From contig JARCOQ010000006.1 in the NCBI GenBank assembly GCA_029207755.1, positions 4,752,846-4,816,845 of the forward strand: DNA of 64,000 bases, given 5' to 3'. The position numbers and the translations under genes were made by a program. The DNA comes from Chamaea fasciata (taxonomy: Eukaryota > Chordata > Aves > Passeriformes > Sylviidae). The notes below the pieces were generated by a model that saw only the letters and a program-made list of their open reading frames with translations, was not told where the DNA came from and did not search any database. This document shows, in pieces, positions 10,301-25,300 of the stretch (the stretch's first letter is position 1; each line of letters starts with the position of its first letter).

Positions 10301-13300
10301 AAGTCCCTTCCAACCCTGACAATTCTGGGATTCTATATTTGCCCAGTAGAAGGAAAAAGATGGATTCTTACTTGCAGCTTTGGAAAATCTGTCTGGGCTG
10401 TAGGAAGGAGCAAGGAGTGAGGGTGGGCCACACACCAGTGTGTCTGTCCACTGTTGGCACCAACCAGGCTTTGCTTTGTGGTCATGTCCCATCTACCACC
10501 AGCAGTACTGACTGGACAAGTGCTGACAAGGAACAAGAAAAAGTTCATTCCATTCTTTTGGGGACCAAAAGCAGGACTAACATGCAATTTTCAATGCAAT
10601 CTGAAGCACTGACATGAACAAGTCAGAGAAGAAATTTGAGGATGTAATGAAACATATGGTGAAATCTGGAAATTGTCAAGAAGCCTGGAAAATACAGCCA
10701 AGTAAAAAATCCAAACAAAATGGGGTTTAGTTTAAAAAGGGCTTAAGACATTTGAAAAGTTATTTGAGGACAGTGAAGTCTCTCGCAAATATTAAATCCT
10801 TACACTTCAGTAAGAGTTACTGTGTAGAACTGGGCTGTTCTTGGGTGGGGTTTTTTTAGGTTTTTTTGTTAGGTAGGGGGGAGATTGACTTTGACAATTA
10901 GAGCAATTTGTATTTGCAAAGGAAACCAAGTACTTTCCCCTATTACTGTAAAAATATTTCTTTTATTTGAAAAATTGTCAGCACCAGTGGTTTTTCAGTA
11001 TCAAGCTGAAGCTTGACATGAAATAGTAAACTGAGAAAATCTCATAAAACTGAATTGGGTATTGAATGACTGTAAAAGCTTTAAGTGTTTAAAAAGATTT
11101 TTTCTTTGCATTTATGTTTTTATTACACTATTTCTTCTTTAAAGCAGAGACTTAAGCAGTCAGTTATATATATAGTGGTTTAGATTGTACAAAACCAGCG
11201 CCTGAGTGTACAAAACATGGCACATACTGCCAGTTTGGTTTGGCTTAGAACAATTTTTTCAAATTTTTCCTTAGTGAAATGTGTTCTTCAAGCTTTGATG
11301 TCTTACTAAATAATTTTATTCTTCTGCTTAGAGCCTTAAGGCTTGGATACCTCACTCAAGATATGATTGATGACTATGAACCAGCTTTAATGTTTACAAT
11401 TCCAAGATTAGCCATTGTATGGTGAGTAATTTTTAACTACTCTCTGCTCTGCCCCATTTAAAGGTTTATTGAAGATTTGAAAATCTCTGTTTAGAATTTT
11501 GATGGACTGTCTTTCACCTGAGTTTGCGTTAACATTCTTTAAAAAGAGTTGAGGAAGGGGAGGATTGTTTTGTTCTAAATCATTACCAGTTTAATGTAGA
11601 ATATCAAGACCAAAAAAAGAAAGATGGTAGATCTCTAAATAGAGAAGGCAGGAACAATTGATCAGGCATTCTCCAGCAAAATTTAAAAATTAGGAACATC
11701 AGTCTTTGCAATGTCGTGTTGTCGGAAATTTTTTTTGAAGCACGTATTTGTGACATTCAATATTAGGATGATCTAAGGATACAAGTCTTGAAAACTACAA
11801 ATTTTCAATTAAATTTGTGTGTTTTTTCTCAATGGCTCTAGGGTTCAGAAGGAATGATCATGGCAAACTGCATTGTAACTGTTGAGTTAGGCTTAATTCA
11901 CTTGAAGGAAAGTGTCAATATGTGTAGCTTTTTTGTAGATTTGTGCCCTGTATTGACTGCTCAAGGCAACTAAAGTGTAACAGTGTTTTTGCTTCATGCA
12001 GTTTTTGCAATATTGAACAAATCTGATGCATTTTTCTTAATGAGTCTTCATGGTTTACTAAGGCAGCAGCTTTTCTGGAGAAAAGCCAGCGTATTTTTAA
12101 TATTTTACCATTGTGAATGTTTTAAAGTTAGCTAATATAAGTAGGATAATTGAGGGAAATAAAAAACCTCAAATCCTGAGTGTAATACACTTCTCCTCAG
12201 GAAATCCCTGTGGCCTGTTGTTCCTGTTAAATAGTATATTGTCTGTAACTGTCATTCTAAAAATAATAACAGTAATAATCTGATTATTGGAAGACAGCAG
12301 GAATGTGAGAGCTCAGTTTGAAGTTGCTGGAAGATGCAGTGAAGGAGAACACATCACGACTAACTGGAAAACCAGGGCTCTCTGGCAAATAGATCGTGTC
12401 TATCCCAAATTACAAAGAAGGATAGAGAAGGCCATGAGGTTTAACTGCTCCTAATTATCCAGTGATAAGAAAAGAAATCACTGTCATGTGAAGTTCCACA
12501 GAATAACTACTCCATCCATATACAGTTTTTCTGGAAGAAGCACAAGCCTTGTAGGAAATATTAAGATGCAATTTTTAGTTCTTTACAGTGCTGCAGCAAT
12601 ATTCAGGCTTTGATTCAGAGCTCTTTCAAATGTTACACATATACAGAAGCCATTTCATAATTTTTCTGTAGTGCTCTAGCCCACACTTTTTTTTTCTTTT
12701 TTGCTTAATTTCTTCCGAGAGTTAAATTCTGTGGCAAGCAAACTGCCTGAAAGCCGAAGGAACAGTGACTTGGCATACCGTAGAAGTTTGAGGAGAGTAG
12801 CTTTGAGCTTTCACTGAGCAAAGTAGTAACATTTGCTTATGCTGAACATAAGACATGAGTCAGCAATAACTACTTCACTTTGTGGCAGCCTGCTTGTTGA
12901 AGCTTGGAAAGCATAGAAAAAAAGATAAAATTATGTATCCTTGGCAACAAGATAATTTGTCTTAAGCCACAAAAAAAAAAAGTGACTTGCAAAAGAAGCA
13001 ACTTTCTCTGTCTCTCATCTCCTCTTTCCTGCTCCTGCCCTCAAAACTCTAATCCCTTAGTCATTTTTCTTTAATACTTCAGTGGAATTCAAATAGCTTG
13101 TGACATCAGCTTTGCTGCTGTGTCTCAGAGAGCCTTTGGTGGTCACTCGGGTGCTTGCTAGGGAAGAACTGGCGACCAGAAGACTTTGACAGTTTTGTTA
13201 GCCAAGGGTTACACTGGATGATTTGTGTGCTGGATAGCTCTCTGAAGCTATGTGTAATTTGACTTTAAGAAAAGGAACATGCCTTTGACATACCTTGGAT

Positions 13301-16300
13301 AACAGAGCACTGACACTGTGGACAGAAAGGGGAAAATGGCCTTGGAGAAAGAAAACGGATGTAATCTCAACTATGAGAATGGGTTGCCTTTGGGAAACAT
13401 ACATTGATTTTGCAGCGGGCAGAGGATTAAATAGTTTTAAGCAGAGTGGTGCCTGGTGGGAATCCACTCTCAGGACACAGTTATGGTGTGGCACAGCAGA
13501 TCTGAAGGTGAATTTTGTTTAATCTGTGACACACAAACAGGTTTGGGTAGTTGTGATTTGGTCAGGAGGAGCTATTGAGACATCTACAGTGAAGTACCTG
13601 GAGGCTCTCAGAATTGTGAATTTACCTATTTCCAGGGAAATTTGTGCAGTTTAGAAGCGTGGTTTTTCCAAAATGTGTTTTATGTGACTAGGAAAATCTG
13701 TTTCCTTTTTTTTGCCATATGTCTATACCAGGTTATATTTATCTTAGAGGTAAAAAAAACTAGGAGCTTGGGAGACAGCTACCTTACCTGGAAATTATTT
13801 AGACTGGAAATGAAAAGCCATCTGCAATATCTCAAATCAGTGGACCTTCCCCAATGTACTTGATAATAGGTTTCCTTTGTGAGTTTTTTCTTTTTGTTTT
13901 GTGGGTATTTTTTATTCAGCTGCAGCAATAAAATAAACATTCTTCCCTTTATGCTTCCATTGCTTTTTCTGCCATGTTTAAGAAAGGGGAACAGAGTGGA
14001 GGAGATCTTTTTCCTGTTACTTTAAATAGCATCTAATTCTAGCTGTGGGTGAATAAGACAAAAATAAGATAACGAGATGTAGTTAAATGTCGTTCTAATG
14101 TTTATGTACAGTTGCTTTTCTGACTATTCAGTGGTTGCTCTGTGCAATAAAATTTTCATTTTTGTGTGTGTTCATGCATGTGTTTGAATTACAGTGGCCT
14201 TGTTGTCTACTCCGAGGGACCATTAAACTTGGATCATAAACCAGAAGATATGTCTGAACTCTTCAGACCTTTTCACACTTTGCTAAGAAAAATAAGGCAA
14301 GTAATAAAAGATAGTTGTAATTGCTTCTCATCTGAAGTGAAAATCAGAGGCCTGAAAACTCATAAATGCTTAAAAAAGTGTTTGTGTTTGCTATGGTAAC
14401 CATAAACTGCATTTTCCTCTCATCAGCCTGATAAACCCATGAAATAACTAAATGTAGTTTTTCATTTCATGGTAGTTTTCTGAACTTTTAATCTCTGATA
14501 GTTTTTTTTTTGTTTGTTTGTTTTTTTGTTTTTTTTTTTTTTGAGTATCATTTTATAGCATTTCACATTTTCCTGGTGGTTAGATGATACCTGAAATACC
14601 ACAGTTAGCATTTATTTTTGGGAGATTCTGTTTCTAATTAGCATCAATGCTTCTGCTTAACTAGGCTTATTACATTTTGTCATTATGCTATGATGCAATA
14701 CTCAGATAATTCTTAACCTATTAGAAATGACTATCAGTTTTTCATATTGTAAATTTGTTTTTTACAGGATGAATCACTTTATACTTCTTTCCCTAATGCT
14801 TCAGGGTTGGTTATCATTGGAGGTGTGGGCTTTGGCTCAAGTATAAAGAACATTAAAATATTTTGTTCTTAACTGAGATCTTTAGAAGACTGATCTGTTA
14901 CTTTGGAGAAATTAAGCTGTATCTTTAAAGGATCTTTATGTTCACTCTTCAGGTATTTTATCTGGATGTTAAAAAATTTTCTTAATCTATAAACCGTGTT
15001 ATTTTCTTAGAATTCAGATTTATATACCAACTGCAACTTTTGTTCCTGGCAATCTCTAGAGATAATTTGACAGGTTTGGAGTTTTTCTCCCCTGTGTCCA
15101 ATTTTCAGCAGTTTATCGCTTTCCCTGGATGTCACGGTGACAGTTTGATGTAAGAATAGTTTCCACATAGTTTATCCAGATTGATCTCCTCTCATCTGTT
15201 AGAGGTGAGGCATCTCCTGAGGGAGAATGTAAGCTCTGTCAGGGGTGGTTCAAAGGGGAACTATTTCTGAAGTTAGCCTTTATAAATATCTAGACCACAT
15301 CCTCGTGTGTCCCTTGAAAGCTTCCTGGTATTTTTGTCTAGAAGTCTTATTTATAGGTACATTAGTGATATTCGTATTGAAATCTGAGAATTAAAATTGA
15401 AAAATCAACATGTTTGGTTTGTTGGGGTTTTTTGAGTAATTATGGTTTTATAAAACACTGGGTTAAGAATACCAACATGAACTGAGGGGCAAAACTGAAG
15501 TTAGAAGGAGGAAAAAGCTTTATTGGTACTGAAACTTGAGAAGTCCATGAAGTTTACATTAAAGTACCTTATTCCCAATATGTGGCTATTGCAGATATTT
15601 TCACCAGCATTCCACTTGCTGTCTAAAGCCAAAAGGATATTTAAAAGCTAATATTCTTCTCATAATATGTATTTTCTGCTTTATCCTCGTATTTCACAAC
15701 CTGGAAAATGAAAATCAATGAAGTCAGTGTAGTGCTCAGCCCATTTAATTTTCAGTTACTGTGAACGTAGCTCTGGGGTTGAAAACAGATTTGTTAAATG
15801 CTTGTTTGTTCAATAACTACAGTTTTCAATGCAAACTTCAAAAAATAATCTTTCAAATTCAATTTTGGAAAAGTTCTGATATACTGTAAGACTTGTGTTT
15901 ATTCTGTGAAGGAAAGGGAACATTAAAAAAATGTGACTTCAGTTGTCTAGGAGACAAAGTTGGCGAAGTGTTCTCAGTGAGATAACATCTATCAGAGCAA
16001 AAATTCAAGCAAGAAGTAATACGAAATTCCACGTCTGGCAGTCTGAATTGAAGGAACTCAAATACTGGCAAGAACTGAGCTCAAAAAGATCCTTTAGTAA
16101 TATTCTTGAACGAAAATTACATTGAATGAAAATCAAATGAGATACAAATAAGTGTGCTGTTAATGTAGGGTAATTGAATTACTTTTAAAAGTACCTAAGC
16201 TGTGTAGGGTTTTCTTTTCTTTTCAGGTTTTTTTTTTAACTCATCAGTCCACAATCCGTACTCTGTGAGAAGGTTCATAGAAACCAATGAAGAAGATAGA

Positions 16301-19300
16301 ATGATATCTGATACCAATATTTCTGCTCCCCTACAAAGGAAGAGTGTTTTTTTCCTGGAGTCTTTCTCCAGTCTCCAGCACCAGTAGTTAAGGCATGAAA
16401 ATAGATTCAGAAATCCTCTCTTAAAAATAGCTGCATTTTGTGTTCCAGTTGGGTACCTGTAATAAGAATATAGAGCATCTTACTGCAGGATGTGATCACA
16501 TCCCAGTGAATTTCTCTGTAAAGTTCTGTAACTTTTTAGCCGACTAAGTATTTTAGCTCATGGAGCGACATCATAGACAGAGCTGATTATTTCGTAGGAT
16601 TACAGGTGATTAATTTTTAAACTGTATTATCCTAAAATATCCATAAGGCAAAGATAAGTACTGTATTTAATTATGTTGATCCACATAATTAAATCAGAAC
16701 TAGCAGAGAAGATAAATATCTGTTAGGTATGAAAATTTTTGGTGTCCTGCTGGTGGCTGACAACTTTGAAAACAATAGAGATTGTTGAGACTCTGAGAAA
16801 AAGCAATAAGGGTTCTCGCTAAGTTTTTGGAAAGGTTGAGCAGCAAATTATGGCTTTGAATGTTTTAATTAATATCTAAGCCAGGTGCTTATGGTGACTT
16901 TTATTTTGTGTGTAAAATATTAGCTTTGGTATTTTATACATCTCCCAATGCATAATTATATCGTAGTGCTATATCTGTGCCTTCGAAACTATGGCATTTG
17001 AATGATTTCTGCCAAACTGCTGCAATCTGCTTAGGGAATACACATATCACATCATCTGCTCTATGCATAGATCTGTAACTTAAGTGCCTGTGACACTGAA
17101 CATTCTGGTGATAAAACACTACCTATACTATATATACATTTGAGGCTGCTGTACAGAGATTTTCAAAAGTCAGCAAACTTGCAATTTTGCAGTATTCCTT
17201 GATTCTGCCCTATTTCAGAGCTCTTTGCTTTTCTGGTGCTTGTTTCTGGATCATTACAGGTGATGGCAGGGTCCCTATGGATTTTGGTGGTGCAGAAACA
17301 AGCAGATTGCACATCAAGTGCTGCAGAATCAGAGTATCATATCATTCTAAGTACATTTGAAACCTTTTTGTATCACTGACTAGAAATTAAACTCAGTACA
17401 CATGCTGTCTGTGTGTTAAAGAATTGGATGGGGACAGTGTGAAATTTGTGTTCACAGTGTGTGCAGTGACTGAAGAAAAACTGCATGGTTTTTCCGAGGT
17501 GGCTGTATTCAAGACTTAGAGTTGATTCAAAACCGTGGCAGTGAAGGAGTGCCAGTGCTGTTTGTTACATGTCTCAGTGTTGGTTTCTCAGTGTGGGTGT
17601 GTCAGACAGATCTGTGGACTTTGGTGTGCGGAGCGGAGCAGGACGCGCGTGGCATCCCTGTACCTGCACCAGGCTCCTAGGGTGGCAGCTCCAGTGAGGC
17701 AGCTGGTCATGCTCCCTTTGGAGCACGAACTGAAGCACAGGCTGGCAATAACAACGAAGCTATTCTCTGACAATGAGGCAGTTTAAAATTCTAGTCAGAA
17801 TAGGAGCAAAGTTAATAGAGGAGGCTTGAGGAATGTGCAGGATTAGGGGGTTTGTGGCCCTGTCCTCTGTTAAGCCAAACTTGTCTTTAAAGACATCTGG
17901 CCTCATGTCTGAAGAACGCATTTCTGTACCCTGGATATTGGCAGTAGAGTAAAATATGTTAATTGGTTTTGCAGTAGGCAGAGCAAGTCTGTACTACTGC
18001 TTGTAACAGGCAGGGCACATCTGAAGAACTTACTTTGTTTTTCTGCCAGTAGCTGTAACCACTGGAAGAAGAATGTTCCTCGTATTTTGAAAGCTAGATT
18101 GCCTTTCTGTGATACAATGCCAAAAAGAGTAAAAGCAGGTGAAACCTCAACATGCACTTTTTAAAATTCAGTATTTTCTGAAGCCCCTCTGAGAAGAAAG
18201 CACACTGCTGCTCATCAGGGTGGATTGCAGAAGCTGACTTTACCTGTGGCTTCTGAATAATGTAAGCGGAGAGAGAAATCCTTTTTGTCCATTTTAGCAG
18301 AATGAGTTAAAGGTTCTTCAGCAGAAAGGAATTGAACCACTGAAGTAGCTACAGTTTAATTAAACCGTATAGTTTACTGATGATGCCTGATGTTTAGCTT
18401 TTTAGTAGGAAATGTCACATTTCTTTCCATATATTGCTTTACATTCGTTTTCAATATCTTCATAGTCATTTTACAGCATGGCAGATTGGCACTGAGTCCT
18501 GTATAATCTAATGTACAGTGTATGGAAAAGGTAACTGTTGATCAAACATTTGTCATCCTTAAAAATGACTGGTGAATCTAGGGAATTTTAACCAGAGAAG
18601 TGAAGATAATTGCCTGAACCTCTTTTAGAATAAGCTGTATTTGTTAATAGCAAAATTTCCAGTGTTTGGATTAGGAAAATGAGCATATTCCTTTTGAATT
18701 CAAAGGATTATTTCTCTACTGAAATTATAGGGCTGTAATTCAACTGGTTATGTTAGTCTTCCAAGGCTGTCTGGATCTGACTCACCTAAAAATACATGAG
18801 TACTGTCAGCTGATTTCACTGATGGTGGTTGTTGTTGTTGTTGTTATTATTATTATTAATCAGGTTTTATTTGCTATCCTCATAGCTGCATACAATTGCT
18901 CTTAAATTTTGAGGTGTTGTTATTGGCAGAAGTAGAGTTCATTACTATGTCCACGGAGCTAGCCAGTGTAAAGTGAATATGTGATTCCAGCACTGAATTC
19001 ACAGTGAGTGTGTGAAACTTGTATTGGATAGGCGTGAGCAGCCAGGCTCTCTGAGCCTTTGGAACAGAAGCAGAGTAGCTCTGGACACCCAGACATTCAG
19101 TAATCCTGGGTGCTGCCATGTGGTGTTCTGGAGACTGAATAAAACCCCAGAACAGATGCTGGAAGTCCAAAGACTCAATCTTAGCTTTTCCCTGGGCCCA
19201 GTGTATCATTCTCAGTTATGGTGATGGGTTGGATGGAAAGCAAATTCCTTTGCAAGTTGCTGGTGTAGTCTGTGTTTGTAGAAGTTGCTCATTTTTCTCT

Positions 19301-22300
19301 TGTTTTGAGAAGTGTGTGTGACTGTGATATATGGAGAAGTGTAGCTGATGTTGAAGCAGTTTTCTCTTGGTCAGTTCCTGACACACAGTTTTTCATCTGT
19401 GCAAGAAAAGCTCACTGTGGATTGCTGAGCACAAGGATGCTGCCTTGATTCAGAAATTCCTGGCTGCTGGCAGGCAGTAGGGTGCACTCACAGGGATCAC
19501 TGTGTGTCTGTACTGTGCTTATGCTCTTCCTTAGGACCCATGAGGAGCCAGGATTCTCTACTTGATGGACCCTGGCCCAACTCAGAAGTTTCCTGTCTTT
19601 AATATCTTTGTGCATGTGAGGGGCAAGCTTAAACCCTTCACAGTTACATTTGTGTGCTTACTCTTGTTTGTGGTGTTTTTTATATATGAAAACCCCAACT
19701 GTTTTTAAAATCTCACATTACTTTGTTTATGCTTATGATCTTCTGCATCAGTGTTTCTGTAAACACTAACAACATTCATAATACAAAGCCTCATGGCAGC
19801 AATCATGTTATTCCATGTTTTTATTCTTCCTTTTTGTATAGTTATTTCAAAAATAGACAATGCTAATACTACTGTTTTTATGTTGACCTTAAAACTTAAG
19901 CCATTCTCAGTTTGTTTTTAAAGCAGTATTCAAGTGCTTTATCTCTTACAGACACTGATTAAATACATGCTCTGAGTAATAATAAGGTGGTAGCATTACA
20001 TACTGTGTAGACAAAAAGGAATGTATAGGTATTTAAAATATTCTAGTGTGCAATACTGGTTTACAGCTTATTAGGCAGGTGGGTCTAACAAAGATTGCCC
20101 ATTTTCCTTTCTTACTTATGACTTAAAAATGGTCAAACTTTGGATTTGAAGATGCATACGGGATAGTTCTGGGAAATTCTGACTTCTGTTAAAGAGTCAA
20201 AAGTGAAAAAGGGGGATACAGTAGTGCAATTGTTCTTATAAGTGGTACTTCTAGAGGTTTAGACCTTTTTTTAGGGTCATATAAAGCAAGATTTTTTTTT
20301 AAATAAAATGTTAATTGTGTGGAATGTACGTAGCCATTTTTTTTTTCTGACTTAAGAATGCTTATCTAAAATGTTAGCTTTTTGAAACTATAGGTAGCTG
20401 ATGTACAGGTCAGATATTAATGTATTTTTGAGCTATTTGAAAGACTGATAATACTTGAAAAATATTTGGTCTTTGAGTTAAGAATGTAAACCATTGACTG
20501 GAAATCGGGATGTGAGATGCGTTGAATGTTTCTTTGGCGTTTTTTGGCCTCTTTTTTACACCAAAGTTAGTCCTTTGAGGAAATTCTTTTAATATGTGCA
20601 TATTGTTATTATTATTATTATTATTATGCCAGCTGTGTGTCACCTGCTTACAAATTACTTCTAAACACATGAGGAATAATGGACTCCTAACCTCTGTTGA
20701 ACAGGTCTTGCTTTTCCCATCCATTCCTTTATGCTAAATTACACTTACTGGTCGTTGAAAATGATGGCAGCAGTTCTTGACAGCGTATATTTGTGTATGT
20801 GGCTTCTAATTGAGAAGGATAGTTTAAATCAAATTCAGACCTAAAATTACGTCTTGCTGTGTCCGTGGATTTGTTTTTAAGTTATCAAGCACTTAATAAC
20901 ACTTTGTTTTCAGGTGCCCATAGTCCTAAACTGCGGTACTGAGGACACTTGGTAACACTGGAGATGCTGCATGTCTATAGAAAACACAGTTTACTAAATT
21001 GCTCAGTGTTTGCTTCTAGACCTGCCTTGTTCTTAACATCATGCAGAAGCTTTACTCTTAATGACCAACCCAGTATCGTGGCTTAACCCTAGCTGACAAC
21101 TCAGCTCCACGCGGCCAACTTGCTCACCCCTCCAGTGTGTTCGGGGAGAGAAGCAGAAGAGTAGAAGGGAGGAAATTCATGGGCTGAGATAAAGGCAGTT
21201 TAATGGGTAAAGCAAAAGCCCCACATGCAAGCAAAGCAGAACAAGGAATAAATTCACCACTTCCCCAGGCAGGTGTTCAGCCATCCCCAGGACAGCCAGG
21301 CTCCATCACATATAACAGTGGCTTGGGAAGACAAATGCCACCCCTCCAAACAACCCCCCTTCCTCCTTCTTCCCCCAGCTTTATATACTGAGCATGATGC
21401 CACATATATGGTATGGAGTATCCTGGGGTCATTTGGGGTCAGCTGCCCCTGCTTTGTCCCCTCCCAGCTCCTTGTGCACCCCCAGCCTCCTCACTGCTGG
21501 GGTGGGGTGAGGAGCAGAAAAGGCCTTGGCTGTGTGTGAGTCCAGCTCAGCAATAACTAAAACACCCCTGGGTTATCTACACTGTTTCCAGCACAAATCC
21601 AAAACACAGCCCCATTGCAGCCACTGTGAAGAAAATTAAGTTTTTGCCAGTCAAAGCCAGAAGACTAAGTTCACTGTTTGAGGCAGGAGAGAGACAACTT
21701 CCAATCCCCGTTTCAGTGATCTGGCTTCCAGATACCAGTGCTGCATAAGCAATATTACTGTTTTATTGAATTCTTTTATCTGACAGTATAATGCTGGGAA
21801 AGTTCTGCAATACTCTTTTGCAGAATAATTTTCTGAATCAACTTGAAGGATAGAAAATTGGTTTGCTAATCAAAGTCAAATTTTTTGAATTAAAAAAGTA
21901 AAATGATAAAATCAATCTAATTGTGGGTGACATTTTCACTATAAGTGATGGGGAGGGGAAAGAGTTCCAATTTTGTGTGTGTTTTGGTTTATTTTGAGGC
22001 TTCACTGCAAGCATGTATATAATTTTATGCCCTCTATTTGCATGAGTAATCTCAAATTCAGGCATCAGTAGTCACGTGCTCTGGATATGAATGCCAAATG
22101 CACCTTGAATTACCCAGTCAAAAGTATTCTGTGCCCTCAAGTTCTGGTTTTCTGCACTAACAGTAAAAGCTTTTTTAAAATCTGTAACATCAGTGCCTCA
22201 TGATTATAAATGACAAGTGATGTGTGTATTTCTTCATTTCCAGGGATCTCCTTCAGACACTGACCGAGGATGAACTCCACACACTGGAACGTAACCTGTG

Positions 22301-25300
22301 CATCTCTCAAGATGTAGATTTTCCTGTCAGAGCAGATCCTGAGGTACCCTCTGTCATTGCACCAGGCATAACTGCGACTTTGCCTCCTAAGGAACTTTCA
22401 GCAAAAGCTGAGAACACAGAGGCCGAGCTGGCTTGTTCCATGCAGTATGATGAGCAGGAGCTGGAGCAGCTGAACAGGATGGTACACAGAGTTGGCGATG
22501 AAATGTCTTCTCTGCTTTCCCCTCCAAGCATCTGTCAGTCTCCAGCTCACAGACCTAGCCTAAGAAATAGTTCTAGCACAGAAGCTTCACCAACGAGACA
22601 CCATCTTGACAACTTAACTGATGAAGAGGACAGAGTGTTTTTTATGGATGACTTAGATGGAGCAGGAGAAGCTCTGGCTGGGTTGGATTCAGTAAGTGAT
22701 ACTTTTGCTTGGGTGAATAACCCTTGCCACGATTCAAAACAGAACCTGCAATATAGAGATGCTTTGCTTTATGAGAACGGCCGTCAGACAGAGGAAACTT
22801 TGCTTTTAAAAGATGCTGAAAGTGACTTAAGCAATAATAACAATGTTGAAGATGGAAAACAGATGTCTGGCATTTCAGTTCCAAATTCGTGCAGCTGTCT
22901 AGAAGGTCCAGACTCACAGTTATACCTCAATGGCTGGGATGCGTATGCCGATGACGCAGAAACGGCGGAAGTGATAGCGCACAGGACAGGGGGAATGAAA
23001 ATATCTGCTACTGTAATATTCAATCCTAAATCTCCTTCTAGCTCAGAATCCCCAGTAACAACCCCAGAAGCAGCTATTAGTTGTGTTCCTGGATCTGCTA
23101 ATCCATTAGCAAATGAGGAGGAGGACGAATCCCATAAACTCAGTATAGCTGCCACAAACTGTCTAATTAATTCCTGTGTGTGTTGTGGCAGCTGTGAAGA
23201 CAGCAGGGAGGACGGTGTTGAAGGTTTAAAGACTAAACATTCTGCAGGAGGTGTTGTAAATGCTTCATACACATTAGTAAAGTCCAAGGAAATGGACCAT
23301 GTAGATAACTTGGACAATTCAGTCCCTGAACAGGAAACATTAAAACCTGAAACTTCTGCTTTGTTAGCAGAAAGAGACTTTGGCAGTGAAGAGCAAAAAC
23401 TGCCAATCTCCTCTAAGTGCCTGGCGCATTCCTCAGGTTCACAGGTAGGAGCAGAAGGTGACTCCCAAGGAGAAACAGAAAGTATCTCAAATCAGCAGAA
23501 GAAGTGGGAGAAGAGAAAACAACTGTGTGATAAAAAAATGGACTGCAATGAAGATGCTAGTAGTGAAAGGACAGCAAAGGAAGATGTAAAGTCAAGATCT
23601 AGTTCAAGGTAAGAGCAACTTGATGTCTTGGTAGTAATTTGCATGCACACAAATTCCTGTATCCTTGTACTGCAGCGATTGGTGCATCATTAATGTTGAT
23701 TTTAAGGACAATAGAGTGTTGCAGGATTAAGGAATTTATCCATATATATATATTTAATGCAGATAGCTTTTTATTGGATGTCAGCTTTTCTGCAAAAGAT
23801 TTGGAGATCATCTGAATTTTAATCGTCCAGTGTCTGTGTATCATTGAAATCAATGTTACATTACCTGCTTAATGTATCCAAGAGGGCATTGCTGCTAAAT
23901 GACCTGGGTCATTAATTCCATTGTACTCTGCTGTTTTATAGGAGAAGTGTGCCTGGCTAATACTGAAAAGTTAACTTTTGCGTCAGTGCATGGGATTAAA
24001 TTGTTGTCTAAACACACTTTACCTTGGCTTCATTTGAGAGAAAGGGGTTGATGTGACCATGTTGCCTGTGGGCACAAGTGTATCTGTGAATGTGTGTGTG
24101 CTGAAGGAGGCTAACAAAGCGGCTCTTAAGCCTCTTGGACCATTTCAGCCAAAGCTGAGCAAAGAGTAGAGGTCATGGATTAAGGTTCTGCAGATTTGAT
24201 GATAATAAGGAGCTTGATAATGGGGAGATAACATCATAATACTTGTAATAAAGAAAATGCCACGCTTCAGCTCAGCTTTGATTAGTCAACTAGGGATCTT
24301 ACACAGATCAGTAGAAAACCTGACATCATTTTGGTTTACTGTTTAGAGGATAACCAGTTTTGTAGTGAGTCTTCAGTTTCCCTGAGGTATTAATATCATG
24401 AAGCAGAGGGAAGACATCAGAGATAAGTTACCTTTGTCTTCTGTATTTCTGTGACAGCTGGCGTTCTTTGTGTGTGTGATGCAGGATCTCTCATTTCTTT
24501 ATGTTCATAGAGTTCAGGATAACACAGTGGAGGTAGCTTGAACGACAGAGAATGACCACAATATAAAAGCTACAGAAATAAGTGTGCCAATTGAATTATG
24601 AAAGATTTTACTGGTAGTGGAAGTAGAATCATGAGTTCTTTGGCCTGGACCTAATTGCTTTTTACAGGTTAAATGCAACTTAGCATGCACAAAGCTCAAC
24701 TTATCTTTCTCATTATTCTGACTATTTGCTATTTTAGGTTTGCATGTAAGATCATATTCAAGGCCTTACAACAGGGTTTCTAACTGGACTTCATTTTAAG
24801 ATGTAATTCACAAATCCCTTTGACATTTTTGCAACACTTTGAGTAGAATACTATGTAAAAGTAATCACTGTGTTTAATCAGTTTCCTCATAAATTAGACG
24901 AAATTCAGATTGTTTGTCTACCAGTTTTTGGCTTGAGTAGGATATTAAATGATTTTTTGGGAACAGGTCTGAAAAATATAATAAAACTATGTATATATCT
25001 GTAAGCTACTATTTCAGCTTCCCATGTTTTGTGAACGTAGTAACTTCTCCACTGACTTGTCCAGGCTCTGTTAATATTGTTTAAAAACTTTATCTGAGAA
25101 TCTGTCCTTTTACAGAGAGTTCTGTAAGTCTGTCTCCCCATATGGTTTTGTTGCTCCTGATTCCTGTCTGGCCTCTCCTGCCTGTTGTGATTTTGTAGAC
25201 CTAAGTCACATTTTGCCAATGTGGTTACTTTTTCAGATTGGAAAAGTCAGAGCCTACTTGATCAGAGGTGGTCCACAAATAGTCCATACCTTTGATCATG

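Larger units (their letters stand above)
14297..22243 (+). other. ZFYVE28 GC-AG intron, phase 2
   Basis: The intron is 7.9 kb with donor GCAAGT and acceptor tcatttccag. It contains a T-rich tract near 14502-14542, GTT/ATT and TTA microsatellites near 18828 and 20606, and an antisense solo LTR at 21074-21664. No other gene is seen. Confidence 0.85.

Noticed and set aside
9914..10492. 192-codon antisense open frame
   Set aside because: It lies mostly across the CR1 LINE at 9927-10340 on the opposite strand and has no protein-family resemblance.
14301..14302. GT dinucleotide as a conventional donor for the exon at 14195
   Set aside because: It would leave the junction out of frame with the exon at 22244, whereas the GC donor at 14297 restores the conserved KIRDLLQT.
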